Shown here piece by piece: positions 14,899-25,928 of a stretch of 64,000 nucleotides of DNA. This stretch comes from Hyphochytrium catenoides (lineage: Eukaryota > Sar > Hyphochytriomycetes > Hyphochytriales > Hyphochytriaceae): assembly GCA_900088475.1 (NCBI GenBank), contig FLMG01000355.1, positions 292,805 to 356,804 of the forward strand, written 5' to 3'. Positions within the stretch are counted from its first letter, which is position 1, and the number at the start of each line of letters is the position of its first letter. A program made the translations under genes and the position numbers. Below the pieces are notes generated by a model. It saw only the letters and a list, made by a program, of their open reading frames with translations. It made no database searches and was not told the origin of the DNA.

Positions 14899-17800
14899 AT
14901 GATGGCTCTCGGGTGGGATAGAGACCTTCCTTTCATCGGAAAGACGGAGAAGGCTAGACTCAGGAAGAGACCGCGGCCAGGCAAGGGCAATAGTACTGGA
15001 TCAGGTGAGCTGGAAGCACAGGCATGTCACGTAGGAGGTATCCCACGGCTGCGGCCGACCATCACCAACACGGCTGACGTTATAGCTTCAAGGCATTCCG
15101 GTCAGGGTCGCAAGCACGGGCTGCGACGATTTCTTCAGTGTTTATTTCCCCCAACGTCGAGGTCAGAGCCGCTTGTCTCTTGCCTTCACCGAGAAGCTGC
15201 ATACTGGCAAACATGGCGCCATGTCCAGCAAGTAGTGGAAGAAGTGGTGGAGGAGGTCAGGGAAGATGTCTTGAAGCAGCTGTCCGCTTACGTTCGGCAG
15301 GAAGCCGTTGACGCGCCTGGAAACTATATCCCTCTAACTTTGGCCTACATGCCATCCCTTGACCTTCCAGGTTCAGCCTCCCGGTCTATTGCCTCTTTCC
15401 TTAGAGCCTCTGGGCCTAGATATGTGGTGTCGCTCCGCCTTACGGAGTTCTCTAGCCTCGCGTTAGCCCTGCAGGCGATCTATAACCAGCTGACCGGAAG
15501 GAAAAAGCCTACAGAAGAAGCTGTCTCTCAGGGACCCTCGGAAAGAAGCGAACATTCTCACATTCACCGTGAGGGTAGAGAGAAAGAAAGTAAGCAAGAT
15601 AAGGACCATGAATGCGGCAAGAACCTGCTGCCTGGCAGAATGACTGACGTTGAGATCCTGAACCGCCCGAGAGCAGCCAAAGTCAACGCTCGAGCTGCAA
15701 TTCGCGCCATCTCGGACAGCAAACTAAGGCATTTTAGGCCTATGACCGACGAGGAAGACGACGGTGAACCCTTTATCTTTTCGGATGACGAGGAGGATGA
15801 GCTTACTCTTGGTGGACGTTCTTGGGGCTCACGCTCAACACCTGCAACGATGTCAAGAGTTAAGCGCCAGGATTGGATGGCAGCGGTAGCAGATTGGTGG
15901 GAGTCGCTTCCTCTTTCTTCTTCTTCAGCAGACAAAGAAGAAAAGGCCCTTGGGCCTGTGTGCATTGTCTTTGAGGAGGTAGAAGCTGCGGAGACCAGTC
16001 TCCTAACTCGGCTACTTTATACTTTGTCCGCCCAGCTATCCCATCTCCCTCTTCATCTCATCTTTAGCATGACATCTGCTGCAAGAGATCTACACAGTCG
16101 ACTTCCACATTCGGTCCTTATTGAGTTTAAGATGGAGTCCTTTGGCAATGTTAGGACAGAGGCAGTAGGGCGGATGATTTTGGAGCGTCTTCTTCTCGGA
16201 TCTTCTAGGAAACAACTGATAGACCATTCAACCTCACAACCTACTTGCGCTTCTCCATCAACAGACCCTCTTCAACCTCTGGCAGTCCAGTTACCGGGGC
16301 CAGTGCTGTCTACACTGCTACATGAGCGGTTTATCCTGTCCTCTAACTCTCTGGGAAGTCTTCTGCGAGACTTACAAGCGGTGCTCCGGGTACACTTTGG
16401 CCACACTCGGGGCAGCTATTTGGCTAGTATCAGATGGAGAGAAGAAGATGCGCAGGAAAATAGGGAGGAAGAGAGTGAAACTGAGGAGGAGGAAGGGGAG
16501 GACGAGGAGACAGCTGTACCCTCTATAAACGAGATCAATAGCTACGACCTTTGGTACCTGACAAGGAAGAGCACTTCCTATTCCAAGGAGCAACGAAGAA
16601 AAGAGCTGCGAGATGCGGTCCAATGCTATCATGTGAAGAGACGTTCCTGGCTCTTCGTTTTCTCTGTGCTTTTTGGGGCTTTACGCTACCTTTCAGGACT
16701 ACACGTGGAGAGGAACGAGGAGAGACCAGGCAAGAAGGCAACGCCTTTAGAGAGGTTAGACTTATATGGAATCGCTCTCCAAGGATCCGAATTTATACTC
16801 TCGTCCTCTGTATATCGGAAGGCCAAACAAACTTTGAGGGCCTGTGGCCTAAAGCAGCTAGCTGGACTGCAGATGTTGCTGTCGGACCACCTCGTCCTAA
16901 GTGAGTTAGGAGAAAATGTCTCTTTCTTCTTCTTAAAAGCCATCCGATCCCTCTTCGCTCAGTTGAATGCAGCGCTGGACGACTATGAACAAAGAGGAAA
17001 GGACATGACTCTTGATGCTTCTTCGAAGGCTTCGTCTCCTGCACCTGTCAACCCTGCTGGCTCAGCAAGGGGCCTCTTCCTTGCACGACAGGGCATTGAA
17101 AGCAAATCCGCAGGCAGCTCCACATCCGCTGTCTCCACCCCAATTGTCTACCAGATAGAGAGGAGCAGAGAAAGGACGATTGAAGGCCAGCAGGAGGCGA
17201 CAAGGCGAAGGGCGGAGGACGCAGAAAGCAGAGTTCAAGCGCTCAGCATTTACCGCACCTCCTTGGAACACTTGTTGGACGAGTTGTGCCTGATGCTTGA
17301 CTCTCCATCCTCGTGGCCTTTGTCTCACGTTTTTCTTGCGCCTGAGGCCCTCTGTCTCTATGAACTAAAGACAGTGCTCTCAATGCAAATGAGGCGAAAG
17401 CTACTGAATGGACTGGAGTCTCAAGAGTATTCACTGCGGTGAGGAAAGAACGAGTTGCTAGTAGTCGATAAGGCCTGCCTAGGACGTCCATCTACTGCTT
17501 TACTCTACTTTGCCTGTGTTGCCGCGTGTCTCTACCTCTTCTCCCTGGGCGTAGAAGATGCTGTTGCTCTTTGACGTTAGGCTTCCTTCCATAGTATTCT
17601 CTGGCCTTTTGTCTCATTTTACCCTGAGAACAGCGAGGGCCCGCATAATTGCTGTGTGTCTTGCTTTACGTCTCACTGTTTTGTTCATATTTTACTATGC
17701 TTTAGGTGCGATTGCTGTCATGACCCAAAGCAGGATCAAGGTACCTCCGCTACGATGGAGGACATCGTCATTGCCTATCGTCTTCTGGTGGAGAACGGAG

Positions 17801-18090
17801 AAAAGAATATCTCCCTCTCCAGCTGGTATGACAGTTATCTTGCAGTCTATAACGACGAAGGGAAGACAGAGAGACCAGATAACCCGAGCGAGCAAGGGAG
17901 AGGACGTCAGAGAAGGAAGCGGAGTCGATCAGAAGACACAAGAAAAGAGGAGACTTCTGAAGAAAGCCTCTCTGCCGAACTGTTGCTTGCTCGCTTTACA
18001 CGAGCCGTCTCTGAGCTTCAGTTTATGGGTATTGTCAGGCCCTTTGGGAAACAGGGAGATACCATGGAAAGGCTAGTTTATAAGAGCTGA
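14899..18090 (+). CDS. ORC3: Origin recognition complex subunit 3
   Basis: A two-exon model of 974 residues, 14899-17438 and 17706-18090. Exon 1 ends in phase 2 at CG|gtgagg; without splicing the frame would stop at once. ORC3 is a core subunit of the nuclear complex that marks replication origins and loads MCM helicase. Recognition rests on the middle region, with FEEVEA followed by LSAQLSHLPLHLIF and then LLRDLQAVLRVHF as in the ORC3 family, and on the C-terminal exon. That exon reads MEDIVIAYRLLVENGEKNISL and then LLARFTRAVSELQFMGIVRP, the ORC3 winged-helix end. A charged insertion at about residues 210-330 (Glu/Lys/Ser-rich) makes the protein longer than the roughly 710-residue human subunit. 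No ATPase motifs are present, as expected for ORC3. Confidence 0.88.
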
Positions 18091-18303
18091 AAAGCGTTTA
18101 GGGAGTGAGCTGCAGCAAGAGTGGGTCAGGCTTAGTTAGAGCAAGCTAACCAGAGAGCCCCGCCATTGTTTTGGCCGATTGCCGCCTTGGAGCCAATGGC
18201 GCTTGCTCCTTCTCTCACTTCCTTCATCTGTCTGTCTCTATTGGCTCGTCCTCTCATTCAGTCACTTTTGCTCACTCCTGCAAGCGCCCATTGTCACGAA
18301 TGC
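18091..18303. other. Convergent 3' region between ORC3 and the transporter
   Basis: About 210 bases separate the stops of two convergent genes. It must contain both 3'UTRs, and no other feature is visible. Confidence 0.5.
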
Positions 18304-18930
18304 CTAGCTCTTAGGGTCGTAGGAGCAGGAGAAGGGAGGGCGGAACTCCGTCTCATGGACAAACTCCGATATAGTGCCATAGAGGCCAACGACCATACAT
18401 ACAGAAGAGACCACTATAATGGTGTAGCACAGCCATCTCTCCCCTTTCTTCATCTCTTCCTGGAGCATCCTCAGTGCGAAGAGGCAAGGGAGAACATACA
18501 GAGTGATTAGCCCAACAGTGGCGCCAATCAGCCCTGCCAGCGGCTCAGCGTAGGGAAGAATAAAAGCAGCGAGAAAGCTAGCAAAGATGGCACTACTAGT
18601 GATCCAGAACCAGGTCGTTCGAGCCTGAAGGAAGAGGGCGAGGCTCTTGACACTTCTTTGGCTCTTCGTCTTCTGTGCCACACTATGGGCCTCGGAGAGC
18701 AGCGATGACGAAGTGAAGAACCTATCAACAAGAACCTTTGTGAAGACGTAGATTTGTATGCCATAAGCCACAATGATGTGGAGAAGCATGAAAGAAGAGG
18801 CCCATTTCTGCACCTCGCCGGTCAGATTATATATGATTGGGTGCTGGACACTGTCCCCTAAATGGACGAAGAGTTAGGACTGGAGGCCCTGACGAGGGCG
18901 AGAAATCGAAGGTGGCAAGGAGATCGCTTG

Positions 18931-18970
<40 letters not shown>

Positions 18971-21257
18971 GAGAGAAGAGAGCGACAAAGAGAGAGAGAG
19001 AGAGAGAGTGTAGAAGAGGGAAACGAACTTAGTCCTTAGATCTGTGAAGTCGTGCAACGTACCGAAGAAGTAAAAGCCGGTGCTTGCCACAGTGAGGTAA
19101 AGCATGAGGAAGATCGAGTTCGAGGTGCAGGTAACCTTCAGATAATTCTGTGGCTGCTTCATCTCGCACACAACTTGCACGATAATGTACTGTCCGGTGC
19201 TGAGAGAAAGAGAAAGAGGGAGAAGATGGGACACAAAGAAGATGAGACGTCAGAAGATGAGACGACAAAGAGAGAGCAATGGCAGGGAAGATAAATAAGA
19301 GTGTCATGGAAGAGGAATCTCGGGGTAACGCCACGCCTCTCCCTCTTAAGGTGGGCGACCCTGGTGCTTGGGCTATGACAGCAGCGGAGGTTCACATGGA
19401 TTTCGCTACAAACAGCCATCTATTGCTGCCATTGAGGAACTTCAACAGTGGACTCACGGTGAGAAGCGGATTGTGAGAACAATGAAAGAGATAGTCAAAA
19501 GCGCGAAGAGATGATAGCGCTAAATCACTTACAAGGCAAAGACAATGTTCATCCATCCGGTTATCGCACGAGAGGAGTTATTTGCTTTAGGGTAGACAGC
19601 GCTCTCTTGGGCTAGAGGGAGAGAAGCCATCATAATGATAGCGGGGATGATGACACTGAGGACTCCGACGACAGTCAGGAAGAGCATTTCATAGAGAGAA
19701 CGGTTCTGTGCTATTGGCAACATGATTATGATCATGATGAAGCCGCAGGTGTAGAAGCACAGATGGTTTACTAATGCATGGAGGACTTCCGCACCAAGGA
19801 GATGCATGAGAACCTGTAAGAGGGTCGGTAAGTCATCAGAGACTTAGGTAGAAATGAGGGAGTGAGAGACAACAGTACTAGGAAGGCATAGATGTGCCCT
19901 TGCCTGGCTGAAGAGAAAAGTAGGATGAGCAGCAACGCCATTGATAATGAACTGTTGGGAAAGGGACACAGAGCTATGAGCCAGATGGAAGGCTGGGTCA
20001 AGAAATGAAAAAAAGTTGAGGCAGGCAGGTTGATCGCAAATTCAAGCAGCTCTCTAGATGTAGCCTTTGCGGTCATACTTCTAAAGCGGATAGATAAAGA
20101 AAAGGATGGTCAATTGGCACGACTCAAGCCGTACAAAGGTTGGGACCAAGTTAGACCAGAGGAGAGAGGAAGGACTCACACAGACGCCGCAGATGAAAGT
20201 GTACAGCAGACCATCTACAATGATGCCTCCGATCCTCCCAAAGGCTAATGTAGACACATCGGACAGAGAAAGCCGTAAGAAGACGATAGCAATAGGATCG
20301 CGGAGCTCAAAGGGAGGGATCGAGGTTCAGGTCAAAGAGGTGACGCGGGGAGGAGGTGCAAAGGATCACACTGTGTGAGTGGAGCAAGGAAGACGAAGCT
20401 GTGAAACAAACCTATAATTCCAATGTCCCTAAAGGAGTTGATCTCAGGATGCTTTATCTTCAAGCGGCCCAGCAGCGTGGTAGTATACGTGGCTCCAAGG
20501 GAGAGGAGAACAGTGCTACTGATTCCCACTCTATCAGAAGTAAGACGTCAGCAGGCAGCCAGAAAGCATACAAAGAACCACATGCAGAGCAAACACGAAG
20601 AAACAAGAGTGACTGCGCACAAAGACAGACGAAAGATAATAGAGAGGCAAGGATATAGTAGCTATATCAGCCCATCAAGCTCTATGGGACGAGGGAGAAA
20701 GTGAGCGGCAGGTGGGAGAGAGACAAGCACCGAGAGCGAGACACAGGCTGGCGACATGATGGGAGTGGAAAGAAGTGGTATCGCCAGTAGTAAGGCCTAG
20801 AGGAGGCTCTATCTCGTACTAAGGCCTAGAGGAGGCTCTATCTCGAAATGGCAGCTAGATCGGCAAACGTATCCGAAAGGCCGCGGGAGGACAAAGTGAT
20901 AGACAGAGTAGCAGATGTTTACAACGTAGATGCAAAAGCCAAACGGAGACAGAGCCAAAGAGAGGCAGAGCCAGGAAGAGGCAGGTTGTCCCAAGTAAAA
21001 TGGAGGCAAACAGGTGGTGACACGTACATCCAGCCCACACGGGCAAAGGCTGACGGGGAGCTAAGCACTCCCACTCCCAAGGCATTGGACAACACGACAA
21101 TGACTCCAAAGAACCAGGAGAACTTGTGCAACCCCATAATGGTCACGTCCGTGCCCTTATAGAATAGCTTGCCAGGGACGCTGAGAGTTCGCCGCCGGAC
21201 GGTTGACAATACGCTTTGTCGGATGGACGAACGTGAAGGAGCACGGCTCGGCCGCAT
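18304..21257 (-). CDS. Amino acid transporter, AAAP/Aa_trans family
   Basis: A six-exon minus-strand model of 461 residues: 21028-21257, 20412-20530, 20180-20244, 19533-19813, 19063-19199, 18304-18857. All phases join and the sum is a multiple of three. The protein has about 11 hydrophobic segments. Family marks are ALGVGVLSSPSAFARVGW in the first helix, then FRDIGIIAFGRIGGIIVDG after helix 3, LTVVGVLSVIIPAI, VFAFTGQYIIVQVVCEMKQP and FGDSV near helix 9. Such proteins are proton- or sodium-coupled amino acid symporters or vacuolar and lysosomal exporters. Direction and substrate cannot be read from sequence. The N-terminal about 40 residues are basic and cytosolic, with no signal peptide. The intron before the last exon contains CT repeats (GA on the plus strand). 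Confidence 0.87.
18933..19010. repeat. Intronic GA/CT microsatellite
   Basis: Two GA runs on the plus strand (about 18933-18966 and 18988-19008) inside the last intron of the transporter. On the coding strand they read as CT repeats ahead of the acceptor, so they may serve as an extended polypyrimidine tract. Confidence 0.75.
20791..20846. repeat. Perfect short tandem duplication in an intron
   Basis: A 26-base block starting TAAGGCCTAGAGGAGG occurs twice with a 29-base period (20791 and 20820) inside the first intron of the transporter. The copies are identical, suggesting a recent slippage event. Confidence 0.8.
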
Positions 21258-22836
21258 TTCCTAGAAAAACCCCACTGGTGTTTAGACCAACGCCAAAGCT
21301 TCATTTGTCCTGGACTTTACTTAGTGCACCTACCGATGGTCTTGCATGGTTTGCTTCTGTCAGGTTGGGGTCAGGCAAGAGAGGAGACGAGGCGGACTCT
21401 ACATCATTGTTCTCCATTAGAGCGCTTGAGTTTACGATGGCGTACCGCAGCTCTACTGTCTAGCCGATGACCGTAGGACCGATTCCAGTTGCTCAAGGTC
21501 CGCCTATATGCTTACGGCAAGGCACACTGATGTTTTTCTGGGATATCAGAGGTCAGGATAGTGCAGCTTATAAACTCTTCTAAAGGTGTCTAAAAGCGCG
21601 CAGGCCTAGCGGGAGACTCCATGGTGTCAACCTATGAGTCCATTCAGTGCCTCGTTATCGCCAGCCTGTGGACTCCATTTCCCATCCCCTTCCAGCCTTG
21701 CAAGCATCTAGCGATCTCTTGATGCCTGAGCAGTCCTCCATGGAGCTCTGAAGCCACCGCTCCCTTGGCGCTCATCATCCTGTTGATGGACAGTGCCTCG
21801 AAGATCGAAGAAGTATCAGCATCTCCTTCCCAACATAGCATGCCATCCTGGCTTCTCTAGCCGTTAGCGGTAACGGACGACGGTTCGATTGAGAGATCCA
21901 AATCCTGGAGGAGCTTTGAGAGAAGTGGGGACTCGATGTAGTAGTAAGCACTGTTTGCACAAGAACCCTGGAGCCAGCATGTTGACACACTGTATTAAGG
22001 GGCTACCCGATGGCCGTTAGCGGCTACCTAATGGCCGTTAGCGGCTACAGCTCAAGGGTAGGCCATGCTAATAAATGACGAGGTTTCCTTTTGGCCAGGC
22101 AGGGCGGGCGGGGCTGTGGGCTGGATATCCAGAGTCCGAAGAGCGTCGTCCAACCTCATCAGCCGCGGTCCGCTCCATGCTTGCGCTGGATGGCTGGCTC
22201 TCTGAGTCCAAAGAGTTGCTGATCAACAGCCTCAGTCATGTCTTGACCCATAGAAGCAAGGGGCTTTATCCAGGGGTAGACAATAGTCGTTCTACTGGTT
22301 CGTTCTTAGGCCGGTGAGGGGCTGTGTATCTTTCAGACGATGGTGACATCAACCTCCTGTTGTGCTTGCTGGTCGCCAGTCCAGTGCTGCCTCGCTGTTT
22401 GCTTCTTTTGGTTGATTTCCCTCATCCATTCAGCTTCCCACCTTATAAATCACAAGGGCAGAATCTTGGGATTGCGAGGATGCGCTGCTGCCTTGCTAGG
22501 GCCTTCCTAGTTGGACACGCTGAACCTAAAGAATAATGATAAGAGATGGGATCAGTAGCGCTCTTTCTCCTTGTTACAAGACGATGTGTCTTCCTCTCTT
22601 CTTACCTGCATTACGGTTGAAGATCACTTGCCGCTTGTGAAAGGCAGAAGTACTCACGGTCCGTCAGCGTTAGTCAGCAAGTTTCTCTCTTCCGGTGAGA
22701 GGGAGGAGTAGAAGTTATAGGTCACAATTAATCTCCTCGGCAGCTATATAATATCCTTTCACCGAGTCTTTGAGCTTTTAGCCAGTGCCAGCCAGAGCTT
22801 GTTGTTGGTGGTGGCAAAGAGGCAAAGCTTGACAGC
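21258..22836. other. Divergent intergenic region
   Basis: About 1.6 kb between the transporter (minus) and the first GH17 gene (plus), so it should carry two promoters. It contains a short direct repeat at 22010-22048. A 65-codon minus-strand frame with an ATG at 21841 has no recognisable domain, and I do not call it a gene. Confidence 0.5.
22010..22048. repeat. Short direct repeat
   Basis: The 18-base word ATGGCCGTTAGCGGCTAC occurs at 22010-22027 and again at 22031-22048 (21-base period). A partial relative (CCGTTAGCGGTAACGG) lies near 21862. Confidence 0.7.
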
Positions 22837-25230
22837 ATGAAGATCACGCTCTTCGCTCGGGTCTTCCCTTTTCTGGCTCTTGCACTGCCAACTTCCATTT
22901 TCTTTGCCGGTGAAGTTCATGGCGCTGTGGGACCATGGGGCAGCAATAAAATCTGGGGTCTTAACTACGACCCGCAACTACGACCAGGCGACGGGGTTCA
23001 CGATTGCGGCTACAATGAGCAATCAATAGAGTCCGATCTGTGGAAGATTAAAGCTGTGACTGGCCGCTTCCGTACTTATAGTTTACTCGGATGCGATGTG
23101 GGCCGAATATACCTGGAGAAGGCAGATAAAGTGGGGCTGAAGGTCTGGCTGGGAATGTGGGTTGGCAAAGACAACGGTGCACACATTAGGCGCGAGATTG
23201 CTGAGCTCTCTAGATTGCTTTCGGATCCAAGGCTACGGGACATCTATTCAAGAACTGTTGAGGGTGTCATCGTTGGATCCGAGGTCCTATTCCGGGAAGA
23301 CGCTACGCCAGAGCAGGTAAGGGCTATCTTCAGTAGGTGCTACAGCGCAAACTCGCCTCCAGAAGAGGAGGAATCAAGAAACAGAGAAAGAGCAAGGCCA
23401 GAAAAGGGACAAAGGCCAACTATCCATGCCAGGAGAGAAAGAGACCGGCAACAGCTGCTAAGGTGCCTGATATCTGACACTCTAATTACCCTTCCGCAGC
23501 TGACGCAGTATGTTAAGGAGTTGAGGGCCGTGGCGCGGGAGAAGGGGGTCTCTGTCACTGTGGCCAACGCTGATGTCATAACCACGGACAGCGTCATCCA
23601 AGCGGTGTGTATGAGTCTAATACTCTGCTGCCTAGCTTGTTACTCTCCTTGCCGCTGGTCTTCTGAGCCTCATATTTATTGGCTTGAGGCTAAATGTCTG
23701 AGAGACGCTCATTGTTTTCTAACGTTCTGGTGCTCTATAGGTTGATGTCGTGATGCAGAACAACTTCCCATTTTGGGCAGGCTATAGCATTGACGGGGCT
23801 GTAGAGTCTCTCCCCACCCTCATCCGGGAAACAAGGGAGAGAGCTCAGAGGTACGGGAAGACCTACATCATCGGTGAGACTGGCTGGCCATCTCGTGGCA
23901 ATCCCATGAAGCCTTCCACACCTGGCAATAAGCCCGGCATGGCTTCCCAGAATGTAAGAGATCATCTTCATGGTTTTCAGCATGAGGTATTGCCGTCAAT
24001 CCGTCCACAGCACTAAGCCAAGGCCTTGCTCATTCCTTTCGCAGCGGTACCTGAATGAGTTAACCTGCCTCCTCAACCAGAAACAGATTCCTTTTCTCTA
24101 CTTCCAGGCCTTCGACATGGCTTTTGATAAGACCAACAATCCTAGTAAGTGGACATACGAAGGGAGACCACAAGATGAAGTATAATTAACTAGCTCCTTA
24201 ACCCTCCTCAAATATAGATGGAATCGGAGTGGATCAGCACTGGGGCATCTACAATGCTCAGCGGACTGCCATGAACTCCTGGATCCAGATTCCTACCACG
24301 TGCGCCACACGCACACCCGCTCCAGCATGCACAATAGAGGATGGTTATGACTACATTGGGAACGATCTTGCGGAGGTTCCAGGAGGCAGCGCCGAAGTTT
24401 GTTGCGGCCTTTGCCAGGCCAGGCAGGGCTGCGAGGCCTTTGTTTGGTCCACCTACAATTCCGGCACGTGCTTTTTGAAGTCGGCAGCCGTAGAGCCCCC
24501 TGCGGACAAACCCTTCAACTACATGCTTCGAAGGGGAAAGATCTCTGCTCGATGCCCTCCATTGGAGGATAACCTAGACATTGTCGGGGGCGATGTAGGC
24601 AGTGTAAACGGAGTGAAAGATGCTGCAGAATGCTGCGCGCATTGCAACCGTTTCGCGGGATGCAAGGTCTTTACCTGGAGTGATTTCGAGGGCGGGACCT
24701 GTTGGTTGAAGAGTGGAAGGGGACAGACAGCGTTCAAGGCTGGAGTGAAGTCAGGTGGCCGAGTGCTCTCACCTTCTGCTGGTGTCTGCAACAGTGCAGT
24801 GAAGCCGCTTGCTGGTGACTTTTCTGGCAATGATGTTGGCAGCGCCAAGAGCTCCTCGGCAGAAGGCTGCTGCGCTGTCTGTACTAGCCGCAGTGACTGC
24901 TTCGCTTACACCTGGACAAGCTATGAGGGTGGGACGTGCTGGCTGAAAAGCGCACCTACGCTAACGCGACAGAACCCCTCAGGTGGTGCACTGTCCGCTC
25001 CTGTGTGCCCTGGAGGTGTGGAGGAGGGTGTGGACTTTGTAGGCCAAGATATTGGGTCTCGGGGTGGAGTGCCTGTGGCAGAGTACTGCTGCGGGTTGTG
25101 CAATAAGACGCCCGGATGCAGGGCCTTTACCTGGTTGTCTGGGTACCAGGGCGGGACCTGCTTCTTTAAGTCCGGCGCTAGCCAACGGGCAGCCAACGCT
25201 CAGTGCCGCTCTGCTGTAGTGAAAAGATAG
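22837..25230 (+). CDS. Secreted GH17 glucanase-like protein with four PAN-type domains
   Basis: A five-exon model of 636 residues: 22837-23316, 23500-23604, 23741-23953, 24045-24144, 24218-25230. Residues 1-30 form a signal peptide. The GH17 (beta-1,3-glucan hydrolase or transglycosylase) barrel fills about residues 31-325. The proton-donor segment is VIVGSEVLF (Glu149, with the usual VGNE changed to VGSE) and the nucleophile segment is IIGETGWPS (Glu241). The large last exon encodes four repeats of about 50-60 residues with the pattern G.D(I/V)G...CC..C....GC.A(F/Y)TW....GGTC(W/F).KS. These are PAN_4-type Cys modules, known from oomycete lectins that bind glycans. I infer a secreted enzyme held to beta-glucan by its PAN repeats. 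The four modules sit on a single exon, which suggests duplication within that exon. Confidence 0.85.
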
Positions 25231-25928
25231 AGCCCCGCTTACTTGCCTAATGTGAGTGAAGATGGAACAGCGAGGGCCAATGCTGGGTCATGGCTCCCAG
25301 CTACTGACCGTGCTCTGCTCACCTCGCATTTTGAAGATAAGATTGAGTATTAATAAAGTTTGCAAAGATATAGCTTGCGTTCAAGAAAGGGAGAAGGTGT
25401 CTAACAAACGGAAAACCTAAGTAAGGGCCCGGATCTAGCCTTACTAAGTCATTGTCAGATGATCTCAGCAGAGGTCAACGGCTGGCCTTGGAAGGAACCT
25501 TGATCGAATCACCAGGTTGATGAAAATAGGTTTATGAGTATCTTCTTCTGAAGGGCCGGCCAGACACCATGGACGCCTAAGTTGCCGCCGCTGCTCATTG
25601 ATGGCCCTTCGTGCTCAGGTATCGCTCTGCCCTTACGACTGCCTTAGCCATTTATGGTATCCTGTGCCTCTTTAGCTTGATTTTCCTTGGCCAGATAATG
25701 AAGAACGCTCTTCGCTAAGCTTTTTCTCTTCCCAGGGCGAAGCTTTTCACTTGCATGGAGGTTAATCCTGGACTGGAGTCCCGTCCGCTAGATCGCCAGT
25801 GATTTGTAACAGAGCTTCGAGTTCTCTTTATTTGAGCTTATATCGCCTTTTCTTAGACTTCGTCGACCTCTGCTAGCTAAGGCCAAAGGAACCGATATCA
25901 GCGCTCTAGAAGCTACAGAACATGGATC
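25231..25928. other. Convergent intergenic region
   Basis: About 0.7 kb between the stops of the GH17 gene and the transposase-like gene. TAATAAAG at about 25350 is a possible poly(A) signal. No gene is seen. I looked for, and could not identify by eye, a terminal inverted repeat matching the other side of the transposase gene. Confidence 0.45.

Noticed and set aside
15564-15965. Minus-strand frame inside ORC3
   Set aside because: Shadow of the acidic, Ser-rich insertion of ORC3 on the opposite strand.
20791-20846. Tandem duplication considered as a mobile-element footprint
   Set aside because: Two copies of a 29-base unit in an intron are better explained by replication slippage.
21644-21841. 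65-codon minus-strand frame with an ATG
   Set aside because: Ordinary composition, but no domain, no splice partner and no conservation evidence; left as intergenic.
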